Assembly (NCBI GenBank): GCA_963843535.1
Contig: CAWJKU010000004.1
Coordinates: forward strand, 372,001-436,000
DNA from: CAVUNY01 sp963843535
GTDB lineage: Bacteria > Chloroflexota > Anaerolineae > Anaerolineales > Anaerolineaceae
Direction of reading: 5' to 3'
Length of the DNA: 64,000 bases
The notes beneath the pieces are model-generated. The model was given only the letters and a program-made list of their open reading frames with translations. It did no database searches and had not been told where the DNA came from. Below are positions 24,319-32,819 of the stretch, one piece after another (position 1 is the first letter of the stretch; every line of letters begins with the position of its first letter). Both the position numbers and the translations under genes were made by a program.

Positions 24319-26292
24319 ATGCGTACCCTTCGCCAAGGTTCGATTGCTATATTGTTGATTGTTAGCTTAATTTCGGGCTGCCAGGGCCAACCCTCCCCGG
24401 CGCCTTCTCCCCTGCCCAGCACGCCGCTGCCCAGCATTAATACACCAGTGCCGCTAACGCCCACCCCCAGCCTTCCGCCGAAACCATCTGAGAACCCCAG
24501 CCGCAGCCTGGTGATCTGCCTTGGCCAGGAACCCAGCTCATTATTCGTTTACGGCTCTTCTTCGCGCGGAATGTGGAGCGTGCTGGAGGCAATTTACGAT
24601 GGTCCGATCGATACCCGCCAGTACGCAGCCCAACCGGTGATCCTGGAGAAGCTGCCGTCGCTGGCGGATAAAGATGCTGTTTTTGAGCCTATCGATGTAA
24701 AATCCGGGGACCTTGTGGTGGATGTGGATGGCAATCCGGTCAGCCTGGCGGCGGGCGCCCGCATTCTGCCTTCCGGCTGCAGCGGGGCGGACTGCGCCCA
24801 AACCTGGGATGGGAAAAAGGCGCTCAAAATGGACCGTCTGAAGGTCAGCTTTCGCCTGCTGGCGGGCTTGAAGTGGTCGGATGGCGCCTCTTTGACCGCG
24901 GAAGATTCGGTCTATTCTTTCAACCTGGCGGCCGACCCGGCGACCAGGGTCTCAAAACAGATTGCCGACCTGACCGCATCTTACCAGGCGGCGGATGCTG
25001 TGACGGTCGAATGGACAGGCCGGCCAGGATTTTCTCCCCAAAGCCTGGATAAGCTCTTCTTCCTCCCTTTACCAAAGCATGCCTGGGAAAAATACAAGCC
25101 GGCCGAAATGGAAAGCGCAGATGAAATCGCGCGCAAACCGTTGGGTTGGGGACCCTATTATATTGAAGACTGGAAAGCCGGATCGAATATCCTCTTGCGT
25201 AAAAATCCCAATTATTTCCGCGCCAGTGAAGGGCTGCCCAGGTTTGACAACCTGGTTTATCGCTTCTTGGGCGAGCCGGGTGACAACAACCTGACCGCCC
25301 TGCAAGCCGGAGAATGCGACCTGATCGACCAGACGACCTTCCTGGAAGACCAATTACAGCAGATTCTTGAACTGCAGGCCGCAAAGAAAATAAAGTCTTA
25401 TATGGGGCAGGGGCCAGATTGGGAGCACCTGGATTTTAATCTCCGGCCCGCGGCTTACGACGACGGCGTAAATCTTGCCAAGGATCCACCTGATTTTTTT
25501 GGGGATATCCGCGTGCGCCAGGCAATTGCGACCTGTATTGACCGCCAGAGTATTATTAAGAACCTTTATTACGGTCTCTCGAGCATTCCTGCTGCTTTCT
25601 TGCCGCCAGGGCATCCCATGCTTCAACAGGATCTTAGCATTCAGCCGTATGACGCGGTTAAAGCCAGGCAGCTGCTGACCTATGCCGGCTGGATAGATGA
25701 TGACAACAATCCATCCACACCGCGCACTGCTCAAGGGGCGGCCAATGTGCGTGCGGGAACGCCGTTTGAGATCACACTATACACCACTCAAGCCAGTGCC
25801 AGGCAAAAAACCGCCGAAATAATTGCCAAGGATCTGGCAGATTGCGGGGTGAAAGTCAGCGTTCAGGCGATCGACCCGGGGCAGCTGTATGCCCCCGGGC
25901 CGGATGGCGTGTTGTTTGGACGCAGTTTTGACCTGGCGCAGTTCTCGTGGGAAACCGGCAGCCAACCGCCGTGTTTTTTGTATGAGACCCGCTCCATCCC
26001 AACGGCCAAAAACAGCTGGATTGGCGGCAACCTGACAGGTTACAGCAGCCCGGACTATGATGCCGCATGCCAGAAAGCCCGCCAGGCGCGTCTCGATTCG
26101 CCTGACCTGGTCCAGGCCTACCAGGAAACTGCCCGGCTGTTCAACAAAGATCTGCCGGTGGTCCCCCTCTATTTTCCGATTAAAATCGCTGTCAGCCGGT
26201 CGGATTTCTGCAATATGGCGATGGATGTGTCATCCCGCAGCAGCCTGTGGAATCTGGAGCGTTTCGATTTCAACCCGGTATGCCAACCGTAG
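24319..26292 (+). CDS. orphan ABC transporter substrate-binding lipoprotein
   Basis: A 657-residue SBP_bac_5 lipoprotein: signal peptide with lipobox ISGC (Cys about residue 21), a Pro/Ser/Thr linker to about residue 60, then LVICLGQEPSSLFVYG opening the solute-binding fold. Later motifs include FRLLAGLKWSDGASLTAEDS, WKAGSNILLRKNPNYF and IRVRQAIATCIDRQSI. It is transcribed alone: a terminator and repeat precede it and a repeat region follows. A TATAAT box at 24294-24299 and AAGGAG lie before the ATG. It probably feeds one of the flanking transporters or a distant one. Cys pairs (SGCSGADC, CQ...C) suggest disulfides. Confidence 0.88.
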   Translation: MRTLRQGSIAILLIVSLISGCQGQPSPAPSPLPSTPLPSINTPVPLTPTPSLPPKPSENPSRSLVICLGQEPSSLFVYGSSSRGMWSVLEAIYDGPIDTRQYAAQPVILEKLPSLADKDAVFEPIDVKSGDLVVDVDGNPVSLAAGARILPSGCSGADCAQTWDGKKALKMDRLKVSFRLLAGLKWSDGASLTAEDSVYSFNLAADPATRVSKQIADLTASYQAADAVTVEWTGRPGFSPQSLDKLFFLPLPKHAWEKYKPAEMESADEIARKPLGWGPYYIEDWKAGSNILLRKNPNYFRASEGLPRFDNLVYRFLGEPGDNNLTALQAGECDLIDQTTFLEDQLQQILELQAAKKIKSYMGQGPDWEHLDFNLRPAAYDDGVNLAKDPPDFFGDIRVRQAIATCIDRQSIIKNLYYGLSSIPAAFLPPGHPMLQQDLSIQPYDAVKARQLLTYAGWIDDDNNPSTPRTAQGAANVRAGTPFEITLYTTQASARQKTAEIIAKDLADCGVKVSVQAIDPGQLYAPGPDGVLFGRSFDLAQFSWETGSQPPCFLYETRSIPTAKNSWIGGNLTGYSSPDYDAACQKARQARLDSPDLVQAYQETARLFNKDLPVVPLYFPIKIAVSRSDFCNMAMDVSSRSSLWNLERFDFNPVCQP

Positions 26293-26596
26293 CCAAGTAT
26301 GCACCAACCTGCTCACCTGCGCCGGCGAAGTGATTGGTGATCCCCATATTCTGCCGCGCGTTTTCGTGTCGTTTTATAAGCCGATCGGCCTGGAGGCGGC
26401 CACGCAAATTGATGCAAGGGTGTTTTTTTGAAGCGAAGCCTCAAAAAAACACCCCGAATCAACAAAAAAGCCGGTCGCGCTGGCGCGGACCACGCAAAAT
26501 GAATACCGGTAAGGGCGATGCGCCGCATCGCCCCTACAAAACCCCCCGATTATCATATAAGGTATCAGACGTAGAAATATCAACTGTCTATGTTTA
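26293..26596. repeat. composite dispersed repeat, copy 2
   Basis: Non-coding. It holds a hairpin with arms at 26419-26431 and 26441-26453 (GGTGTTTTTTTGA and complement), then GCCGGTCGCGCT...GCGGACCACGCAAAATG at about 26470-26501. An REP-like hairpin GTAAGGGCGATGCG / CGCATCGCCCCTAC follows at 26509-26537 with one mismatch. The GGTCGCG...ACCACGCAAAATG module recurs at about 35.40-35.46 kb and, inverted, at about 48.08-48.11 kb. Short ORFs here on both strands are chance frames. Confidence 0.65.
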
Positions 26597-26625
26597 TTGA
26601 CTTTCTATTTGTTGTATGCTATAAA
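26597..26625 (+). promoter_or_regulatory. sigma-70 promoter of transport operon 2
   Basis: TTGACT (26597-26602), a 17-base spacer and TATAAA (26620-26625), with an upstream TG extending the -10. The gene starts at 26810, so the leader is about 180 bases. Confidence 0.8.
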
Positions 26626-26705
26626 ATTTAATAAGCCCTGGGAGACATTCGCGCTAACGGGCAAATGAGGGCTTTCCGTGCAAAAATACACTTTGAAATA
26701 TAAAT

Positions 26706-26717
26706 AAAGGAGGTGAT
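26706..26717 (+). promoter_or_regulatory. far-upstream anti-SD complement (STAB-SD-like)
   Basis: AAAGGAGGTGAT is a 12-base perfect complement of the 16S rRNA 3' end, 92 bases before the binding-protein ATG, which has its own GGAGGAG. No ATG follows at a usable distance; a GTG overlapping the element opens only a 10-codon frame. The same element precedes the operon 1 binding protein. Confidence 0.5.
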
Positions 26718-26809
26718 TTCCTCGTTTGCATCAATACTGAGTTAGGTTTTGATCAGTCCTGTGTTTGTTTATTTAACCAATTTCTGCCAAAAATCGGAGG
26801 AGAAAGAGC

Positions 26810-28756
26810 ATGAAGCAAAATAAATTGATGTTAGCATTGGGCCTGGTCGTGCTTCTAAGTATGGTCATGGCTGCCTGCCAGCCAGTTGTGCAGACCGTTG
26901 AAGTGAAAGTGGTCGAGACCCAAATCGTCGCAGGAACGTCGGTAGTAAAAGAAGTTACAAAAGTAGTCGTGGTCACACCGACCGCTGTTCCTCCAACTGC
27001 TGTTCCCCCAACCGCGGCACCCAAAGCATCTGACACAGCGGTCGTGGTCTTACAGCAGGAGCCAGACACCCTTCATCCCGGGGTAGGCTCGATGATGGCC
27101 CGCACCATTGCGCTGGCCCCCATTTTCGTGGGCTGCATGGGCCAGAATGAAAAAGCCGTTTGGATTCCATTGGGCTGCGAGTCCGTCCCGACGATAGACA
27201 ACGGCGGCGCCAAGTGGGTGGGCGAGGGCGGCGATAAGCACCTCGAGGTCACCTACAAGATCAGAAAAGACTGGCGCTGGACCGACGGCACAAAAGTCAC
27301 CACCAAGGACGTGCTCGCGTGGTGGAAACTGAACATGGATCCTGAATTCGAGGTTGCCAGCCGCGTGGGCTACGAGAAGATCTACGACTTCAAGGTCGTT
27401 GATGACAACACCGTGGTCGCGATCTGGCTGAGCAACAACCAGGCCAAGGAAGCCGAGGCCGGCACACTTAAGGGCAACGTCCCATTCGAAAAGTTCAAAG
27501 CCGATTACGCGGATTCTGGTCTTGCCGCCACCGGTCAACCGGTGGTCGATTCGGTCTACTGGACTTACATCGGTTGGTGGCCTGCTCACATCGTGAGCGC
27601 GACCCCCGCCAAAGACCAGGGCAAGAGCGACTTCTCCAAGAAGCCGACCGGTGACGGCGCTTACGTGGTCAAGGAATGGAAAGCTGGCCAGGAACTCGTC
27701 CTCGAGAAGAGCGACAAACCCTTCCCGCTGGGCGACCCCAAGGTCAAGACCATTGTCTGGCGCTTCGTTGCCGACACCAAGGCCGTGATCGCTTCCCTGC
27801 AGAAGGGTGAGATCGATGCCACCACCAGCGTAGCTGGCCTGACCCCCAGCGACTCACCCGACCTGGATAAGATCGCTGCGGCCAAGATTTACAACGTGAG
27901 CTACTTCACCGAGTATTCCTGGGAACACATCGACCTCAACGTCCAGAAGTTCCCCCTGGATGACCTCAAGGTCCGCCAGGCCCTGTACTATGCCATCGAC
28001 AAGAAGGCCCTGATCGACACCCTTTACTTTGGCAAGTACTCCCCGGCCGAGCTGCCCGGCGCTATCCTCAAGACTAACAGCGTGTACTACACGGAAGACT
28101 TCACCAAGTACGCCTTCGATAAAGCCAAGGCTGCTGCCCTGCTGAAAGATGCTGGCTGGGATTGCAAGGCTTTACCCTGCACTAAGAAGGTCACCGTCGA
28201 TGGCAAAGAAGTCACCAAGAACCTGGAAGTCACCATCCTGACCACCGACCGCGCCGACCGCCAGAAGCTGGCCCAGGTGATCCAGTCCATGTGGAAGGCC
28301 GTCAATGTAGGCACGAACATCCAGTTCCTTTACGGACGTGGACTGTTCCAGCCCTGCTCCGCCGGCGGCCCACTCTACTGCCGCACCTACGATGCCGCTA
28401 TCTACACCTGGGTGGGCGGCGATGATCCGGGCTTCTGGGGCCTCTACAACTGCGCCGGTATCCCGACCAAGGATAACAACTATTCCGGCCAGAACAACCC
28501 CGGCTGGTGCAATAAAGACGCCGACAAGGCCCTGAACGATGCCGAGAACAACGCCGATTTCGTTGTCTCCCCGGCCAAACGCCAGACGGCTTATGCACCT
28601 TTCTTCAAGGCCTGGACGGCTGAAGTTCCGGTGATCCCCCTGTTCGTGAACTCCGTGCCGATCGTGGCTCGGACGGGTTTCAAGAACTACACCTGCGGCC
28701 CGACCAACAGCGCTCCCTGCGGTTGGAACGCCTGGCAGTGGGAACTGTCCAAGTAG
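26810..28756 (+). CDS. peptide ABC transporter substrate-binding lipoprotein
   Basis: A 648-residue SBP_bac_5 lipoprotein. The signal peptide ends in MAAC (Cys about residue 23). A Val/Thr/Pro linker follows to about residue 75, then the binding fold starts at TAVVVLQQEPDTLHPG. Later come KIRKDWRWTDGTKVTTKDV and LKVRQALYYAIDKKALIDTLY. Several Cys residues cluster near the C-terminus (CSAGGPLYC, YNCAGIP, GWC, TCGPTNSAPCG), suggesting disulfides. Codon use is strongly biased, as in the operon 1 binding protein, fitting high expression. It opens operon 2 and has a strong promoter and a long leader. Confidence 0.92.
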   Translation: MKQNKLMLALGLVVLLSMVMAACQPVVQTVEVKVVETQIVAGTSVVKEVTKVVVVTPTAVPPTAVPPTAAPKASDTAVVVLQQEPDTLHPGVGSMMARTIALAPIFVGCMGQNEKAVWIPLGCESVPTIDNGGAKWVGEGGDKHLEVTYKIRKDWRWTDGTKVTTKDVLAWWKLNMDPEFEVASRVGYEKIYDFKVVDDNTVVAIWLSNNQAKEAEAGTLKGNVPFEKFKADYADSGLAATGQPVVDSVYWTYIGWWPAHIVSATPAKDQGKSDFSKKPTGDGAYVVKEWKAGQELVLEKSDKPFPLGDPKVKTIVWRFVADTKAVIASLQKGEIDATTSVAGLTPSDSPDLDKIAAAKIYNVSYFTEYSWEHIDLNVQKFPLDDLKVRQALYYAIDKKALIDTLYFGKYSPAELPGAILKTNSVYYTEDFTKYAFDKAKAAALLKDAGWDCKALPCTKKVTVDGKEVTKNLEVTILTTDRADRQKLAQVIQSMWKAVNVGTNIQFLYGRGLFQPCSAGGPLYCRTYDAAIYTWVGGDDPGFWGLYNCAGIPTKDNNYSGQNNPGWCNKDADKALNDAENNADFVVSPAKRQTAYAPFFKAWTAEVPVIPLFVNSVPIVARTGFKNYTCGPTNSAPCGWNAWQWELSK

Positions 28757-28773
28757 TAATTCGTCTTTGAATT

Positions 28774-28807
28774 GATCTATCAGGCAAGGGAACTTGCCTG
28801 ATAGATC
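28774..28807 (+). terminator. hairpin directly after the operon 2 binding-protein gene
   Basis: GATCTATCAGGCAAG pairs perfectly with its complement around a GGAA tetraloop. This very stable 15-bp stem is followed by TCCTGTTATT. Confidence 0.7.
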
Positions 28808-28828
28808 TCCTGTTATTAACCTATCCTG

Positions 28829-28871
28829 GCCGCCAGGGAAATCCCATCCACGAGGAACATTCCCTGGCGGC
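28829..28871 (+). terminator. second hairpin after the operon 2 binding-protein gene
   Basis: GCCGCCAGGGAA (28829-28840) pairs perfectly with TTCCCTGGCGGC (28860-28871). Two stacked hairpins separate the binding protein from the permeases, which have their own TATAAT box at 29001-29006. Confidence 0.6.
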
Positions 28872-29000
28872 TAGAAATGAAGGCAGATGGTTTTTTTATT
28901 GAGCTTTTGCGCAGAATACGAAGGAACCCCAGCCGACCGAAGCCTGGTGTGCTTTCGTTTTCTCCGCAAACTTAATGTATAGATTATTTGCTCTCGCATC

Positions 29001-29006
29001 TATAAT
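29001..29006 (+). promoter_or_regulatory. -10 box before the operon 2 permeases
   Basis: TATAAT lies 22 bases before the permease ATG, with AAGGA in between. The -35 is weak. This would allow permeases and ATPases to be expressed separately from the binding protein. Confidence 0.45.
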
Positions 29007-29028
29007 GAAGATATAAGGATCATCTCAG

Positions 29029-30120
29029 ATGACAACCTTTATCATTCGGCGTTTGATCCAGACGGGGATCCTGACTTTTTTCATCTCGATCTTGATTTTT
29101 GGGGTATTAAACATTGTGCCGGGCGGCCCGTTTGACATGCTCAAGCTGTCTAACCCGCGTCTTGGGCAGAGCCACATCGACCGGCTGAATGCCCTGTTGG
29201 GTCTGGACAAACCGGTGATCGTGGGCTGGTATTGCCCGAAAGTGGATGATGTTCAGCAGCCGTGCCGGCTCGAGTCGCGCTATTTTAGCTGGTTGGGCAA
29301 TGTCCTGCGCGGCGATTGGGGCACTTCCTGGACCTTGCAGACCGGCACACCTGTGATGACCATCGTCGGGCAGCGCATCTGGTACACCCTGCTCTTGATG
29401 GGGCTTTCGACCTTCATCGCGATTATTATTGCGGTGCCCATTGGCATCTACTCGGCCATCAAACAGTATTCGGCCGGCGATTATGCCGTGACGGCGATCG
29501 CATTCTTCGGTATATCGATGCCTACCTTCTGGACCGGGCTGATGGCGATGTCGATCTTCGCGGTGGCATTGAACCTGTTCCCAACCGGGGGGGTGTCCGC
29601 GCCGGGTTCGACGGGAGACATCATCGACGCCCTCTCCCGGGTGATTACCCTCGGCAATACCCATCCTGAGATGGCCGGCAGAGAGTGGGAGGCTATCGTC
29701 GATGGGCTGCAGCATGTGGCACTGCCAACCTTTGTGCTGGCTTTTTTCAACATGGCCGGTTGGGTGCGCTACACCCGAGCCTCGATGCTCGAGGTGCTCC
29801 GCCAGGATTACATGCGCACCGCCCGGGCTAAAGGCTTGCGCGAACGTTTTGTCATCCTCAAACACGGCCTACGCAACGCGCTCATCCCTTTAATTACGAT
29901 CCTGGCTCTGACCCTGCCGGGCCTGTTCGGCGGCGCCATCATCACCGAGACGATTTTTTCCTGGCCGGGAATGGGCCGCCTGCAGATCGATGCCATCAGT
30001 CTGGTAGATTGGCCGGTGCTGCAGGGGGTGTTGGTGATCGAATCCTTCCTGGTCGTGTTCTTCAACCTCGTGGCGGATGTGCTTTACGCGGTGGTTGACC
30101 CGCGCATCCAATACAGTTAG
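29029..30120 (+). CDS. peptide ABC transporter permease (DppB/OppB type)
   Basis: The 363-residue membrane protein begins with FIIRRLIQTGILTFFISILIF, the DppB N-terminal helix. It carries VPGGPFDMLKL...LNALLGLDKPV in the first outer loop and the EAA loop LRQDYMRTARAKGLRERFV (about residues 255-275). It ends YAVVDPRIQYS. About six membrane helices. The outer loop holds a Cys pair (WYCPKVDDVQQPCRL) not shared in place by the operon 1 paralogue. It forms the pore with the next gene's product. Confidence 0.93.
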   Translation: MTTFIIRRLIQTGILTFFISILIFGVLNIVPGGPFDMLKLSNPRLGQSHIDRLNALLGLDKPVIVGWYCPKVDDVQQPCRLESRYFSWLGNVLRGDWGTSWTLQTGTPVMTIVGQRIWYTLLLMGLSTFIAIIIAVPIGIYSAIKQYSAGDYAVTAIAFFGISMPTFWTGLMAMSIFAVALNLFPTGGVSAPGSTGDIIDALSRVITLGNTHPEMAGREWEAIVDGLQHVALPTFVLAFFNMAGWVRYTRASMLEVLRQDYMRTARAKGLRERFVILKHGLRNALIPLITILALTLPGLFGGAIITETIFSWPGMGRLQIDAISLVDWPVLQGVLVIESFLVVFFNLVADVLYAVVDPRIQYS

Positions 30121-30157
30121 CTGGGCCAATCGCAACTGAAGAATTCAGGAGTAACGC

Positions 30158-31114
30158 ATGGCAACCTCTGCCACAACTATTAAAATGCCCCCGGACCGTT
30201 CGCTTGAAAAATCTTCCAGCCAGACAGCGCTTGCCTGGCGGCGCCTACGCCGGCATAAACTGGCCATGCTTGGCCTGTTTATGTTGATCATTATTGCTAT
30301 CGCCAGTCTTTCTGCCGAGCTCATCGCCCCTTACAACTTTGAGGAAATCGACCTCCGCCGGGTCTATGCCCCGCTGATGTCGCCGGGGGAAGAAGGACGC
30401 CCTGCCCATTTTCTCGGTACGGACGCTCTGGGGCGGGATATCTTCTCGCGCCTGCTGTACGCCGGGCGGATATCCCTGGGCGTTGCCCTTTCCGTGACGG
30501 TATTGAACGTTATTGTGGGTACGGTGATTGGGGCAGTGGCCGGCTCTTTCGGCGGCACCATAGATACCCTGTTGATGCGTTTTGCCGATATCATGCTGAC
30601 CATCCCCCAGCTCCCGCTGCTGCTGGTCATTTCCAGTAGCCTGCGCCAGTTCGTTCAACTGCAGCAGTTCCTCGGTTCAAACCTCAGCGTGGTGATCATC
30701 ATTTTTGTGCTGGTGGTCTTTGGGTGGATGGGTCTATCCCGCCTGGTGCGCGGGTCTATTCTCAGCTTGCGCGGACAGGATTTTATCTCGGCTACCCGCG
30801 CCCTGGGAGGTGGAAATGGGACCATTATTTTCCGCCACCTGGTGCCCAACTCGTTGGCCCCGATCATCGTGGCCGCCACCCTCGGATTTGGAGGTACGCT
30901 TATCGCCGAATCGGCGCTTTCTTTCCTCGGTTTTGGTGTCATGCCGCCGGTGCCTACCTGGGGCAACATGCTCAATGAGGCGCGCGGCTCCCCGCTCGAA
31001 TACCTGTTTACCCAGACTCTTGCTCCAGGCTTTTGCATCTTTATCACCGTGCTGGCGATCAACTTTCTGGGTGACGGTTTGCGCGACGCGCTCGACCCTC
31101 GCTTGAAGTTATAA
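30158..31114 (+). CDS. peptide ABC transporter permease (DppC/OppC type)
   Basis: The 318-residue membrane protein has the OppC_N segment (AWRRLRRHKLAMLGLFMLIII), the hallmark FLGTDALGRDIFSRLLYAGR (about residues 85-105), the EAA loop GQDFISATRALGGGNGTII and the usual end GDGLRDALDPRLKL. About six helices are visible. AGGAG lies before the ATG. The next gene starts 10 bases after the stop, so the operon continues. Confidence 0.93.
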   Translation: MATSATTIKMPPDRSLEKSSSQTALAWRRLRRHKLAMLGLFMLIIIAIASLSAELIAPYNFEEIDLRRVYAPLMSPGEEGRPAHFLGTDALGRDIFSRLLYAGRISLGVALSVTVLNVIVGTVIGAVAGSFGGTIDTLLMRFADIMLTIPQLPLLLVISSSLRQFVQLQQFLGSNLSVVIIIFVLVVFGWMGLSRLVRGSILSLRGQDFISATRALGGGNGTIIFRHLVPNSLAPIIVAATLGFGGTLIAESALSFLGFGVMPPVPTWGNMLNEARGSPLEYLFTQTLAPGFCIFITVLAINFLGDGLRDALDPRLKL

Positions 31115-31124
31115 CAGGTGGTGG

Positions 31125-31673
31125 ATGGGAAATCAAGATGTTCCCCGCACGGACCGCCTGCAAACGAATACATTGCGGATGGTATTATTGGTCATTGTTA
31201 TCATCATCGTGATATCATTACTCACGGTCACATTCACCACCCGGGATCTGCTCTGGTTTACGACGACTTTCAATGAACCGGTGGAGAAAGTAGTGGTATA
31301 TCACGATGGGCAGAAGACGGTGTTTGTTAAGGGCACGCCGGGATTTGAAGACCTGGCACAGGGTATCTGGGCATCCTTGAACACGGGCGTGTCACGCCCG
31401 TCTGGGATTGGCCTTTCAGCGGAATCACTGCAGGATGCCTACCAAAAATATGTCAGCGTGGAGGTCTTTTATCCCTACCCGGTGAAGCTGCATTCGTGGT
31501 TCAATGTGGGTAACCCGACCCAATTGCTCTTTTTGATCACCGGGCGTCACACGGAAATGCCGGTTGTCTTTATGGGTGAAGGAGATAGATATCTCGCCGG
31601 AGCGCCTATTATTAATTCCAATCAGCCGCTCCGCGATGCTTTGAACAGGTTGGGTTATAAAACGAGTGAATAA
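31125..31673 (+). CDS. single-pass membrane protein of unknown function within transport operon 2
   Basis: The 182-residue protein has a short cytoplasmic N-terminus (about 18 residues), one strongly hydrophobic helix (MVLLVIVIIIVISLLTV, about 19-36) and an outside domain of about 145 residues. The domain has a repeated beta-strand character (VEKVVVYHDGQKTVFVKG, VEVFYPYPVKLHSWFNV, TQLLFLITGR). I do not recognise the family. It lacks the lipobox and the binding-protein fold. Lying between permease and ATPase genes in an otherwise standard operon, it may be an accessory subunit or an assembly or regulatory factor. The paralogous operon 1 has no equivalent. About 100 bases and a hairpin separate it from the ATPase gene. 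Confidence 0.7.
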   Translation: MGNQDVPRTDRLQTNTLRMVLLVIVIIIVISLLTVTFTTRDLLWFTTTFNEPVEKVVVYHDGQKTVFVKGTPGFEDLAQGIWASLNTGVSRPSGIGLSAESLQDAYQKYVSVEVFYPYPVKLHSWFNVGNPTQLLFLITGRHTEMPVVFMGEGDRYLAGAPIINSNQPLRDALNRLGYKTSE

Positions 31674-31728
31674 GACAAGAAATTAATTAGTAGGCTGTGC
31701 GTGCTCTGCGGCCCATACAAGATGAAAC

Positions 31729-31750
31729 CGCGATGATTCGCCTCATCGCG
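31729..31750 (+). promoter_or_regulatory. intercistronic hairpin before the operon 2 ATPases
   Basis: CGCGATGA pairs perfectly with TCATCGCG around a six-base loop, 26 bases before the ATPase ATG. It has no T tract. It may process or attenuate the transcript. Confidence 0.45.
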
Positions 31751-31775
31751 AAATATGCAAAAAAAGGAGCTCTAA

Positions 31776-32804
31776 ATGGTAAATGAAAGACAGTTCGGCG
31801 AAACTGTGCTTGAAGTAAAAGGTCTGAAAACATACTTCTACACCGAAGACGGCGTGGTCAAAGCTGTGGACGGGGTGGATTTTTATGTTCGACTGGGGGA
31901 GGTTCTCGGGTTAGTGGGGGAATCGGGCTGCGGAAAAAGCGTCACCTCTCTCTCAATCATGCGCCTGGTAGGCATCCCGGGAAGGGTAGTTGAAGGCGAA
32001 ATTATTTTTAATAAACGAGATTTACTGAAGCTTTCCGAGAACGAGATGGTCAAGATGCGCGGCAAAGAGATGTCGATGATCTTCCAGCAGCCCCAGTCCA
32101 GCCTCAACCCGGTCTTCATGGCTGGCGACCAGGTGGCGGAAGTCATCCAGATTCACGAAAAATATGCCAAGGAATCGGCCTGGGATAAAGCAGTGGAACT
32201 GCTCAAGCTGGTCGGAATTCCAGATGCCACCCGCAAGGCCAAAGCCTACCCCCATGAAATGTCGGGCGGTCAGGCTCAGCGCGTGATGATCGCCATGGCC
32301 CTGGCGCTCAAGCCCAAACTGCTGATTGCCGACGAGCCGACCACTGCCCTGGATGTTACTATCCAGGCTCAGATTCTGGACCTTATCAAAGAAATGCGTT
32401 CGAAGTTGGGAACCTCGGTGATCCTGATCACTCACGACCTGGGGGTGATTGCCGAAATGGCTGACCGGGTGGCAGTAATGTACGCCGGTCGGATTGTTGA
32501 GCAGGCTTTGGTCGGGCCGTTATTTGACAATCCCCTTCATCCCTATACTCAAGGTCTGATCGCTTCCATCCCGGTCCTGGGAAAGGTGACCGATGCGTTG
32601 GATGTTATCCCCGGCTCGGTGCCGAACCTGGTCAACCTGCCGCCGGGCTGCCGCTTTGCCCCGCGCTGCAGGTCGCGAATGCAGTACAACCTGAACATCT
32701 GCACTGAAATTGAACCCGAGCTTGAAAATATCGGCTCCAATCATACCGTTCGCTGCTGGCTTTATTCCAGTCACGACAACCACCAGGCCCCCATCAAGCT
32801 CTAA
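31776..32804 (+). CDS. peptide ABC transporter ATP-binding protein (DppD/OppD type)
   Basis: The 342-residue ATPase has Walker A GESGCGKS, FQQPQSSLNP, signature SGGQAQR, Walker B LIADEPTTALD, and H-loop LITHDLGVI. The oligo_HPY tail contains CRFAPRCRSRMQYNLNIC. The signature SGGQAQR differs slightly from the usual SGGQRQR. AAAGGAG precedes the ATG. It works as a heterodimer with the next gene's product on the operon 2 permeases. Confidence 0.93.
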   Translation: MVNERQFGETVLEVKGLKTYFYTEDGVVKAVDGVDFYVRLGEVLGLVGESGCGKSVTSLSIMRLVGIPGRVVEGEIIFNKRDLLKLSENEMVKMRGKEMSMIFQQPQSSLNPVFMAGDQVAEVIQIHEKYAKESAWDKAVELLKLVGIPDATRKAKAYPHEMSGGQAQRVMIAMALALKPKLLIADEPTTALDVTIQAQILDLIKEMRSKLGTSVILITHDLGVIAEMADRVAVMYAGRIVEQALVGPLFDNPLHPYTQGLIASIPVLGKVTDALDVIPGSVPNLVNLPPGCRFAPRCRSRMQYNLNICTEIEPELENIGSNHTVRCWLYSSHDNHQAPIKL

Positions 32805-32819
32805 TCCATCGAGGTTGAC

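Noticed and set aside
26600..26809. Riboswitch in the 180-base leader of operon 2
   Set aside because: No conserved riboswitch core could be recognised by eye. A covariance search (Rfam) would decide; a significant hit would overturn this.
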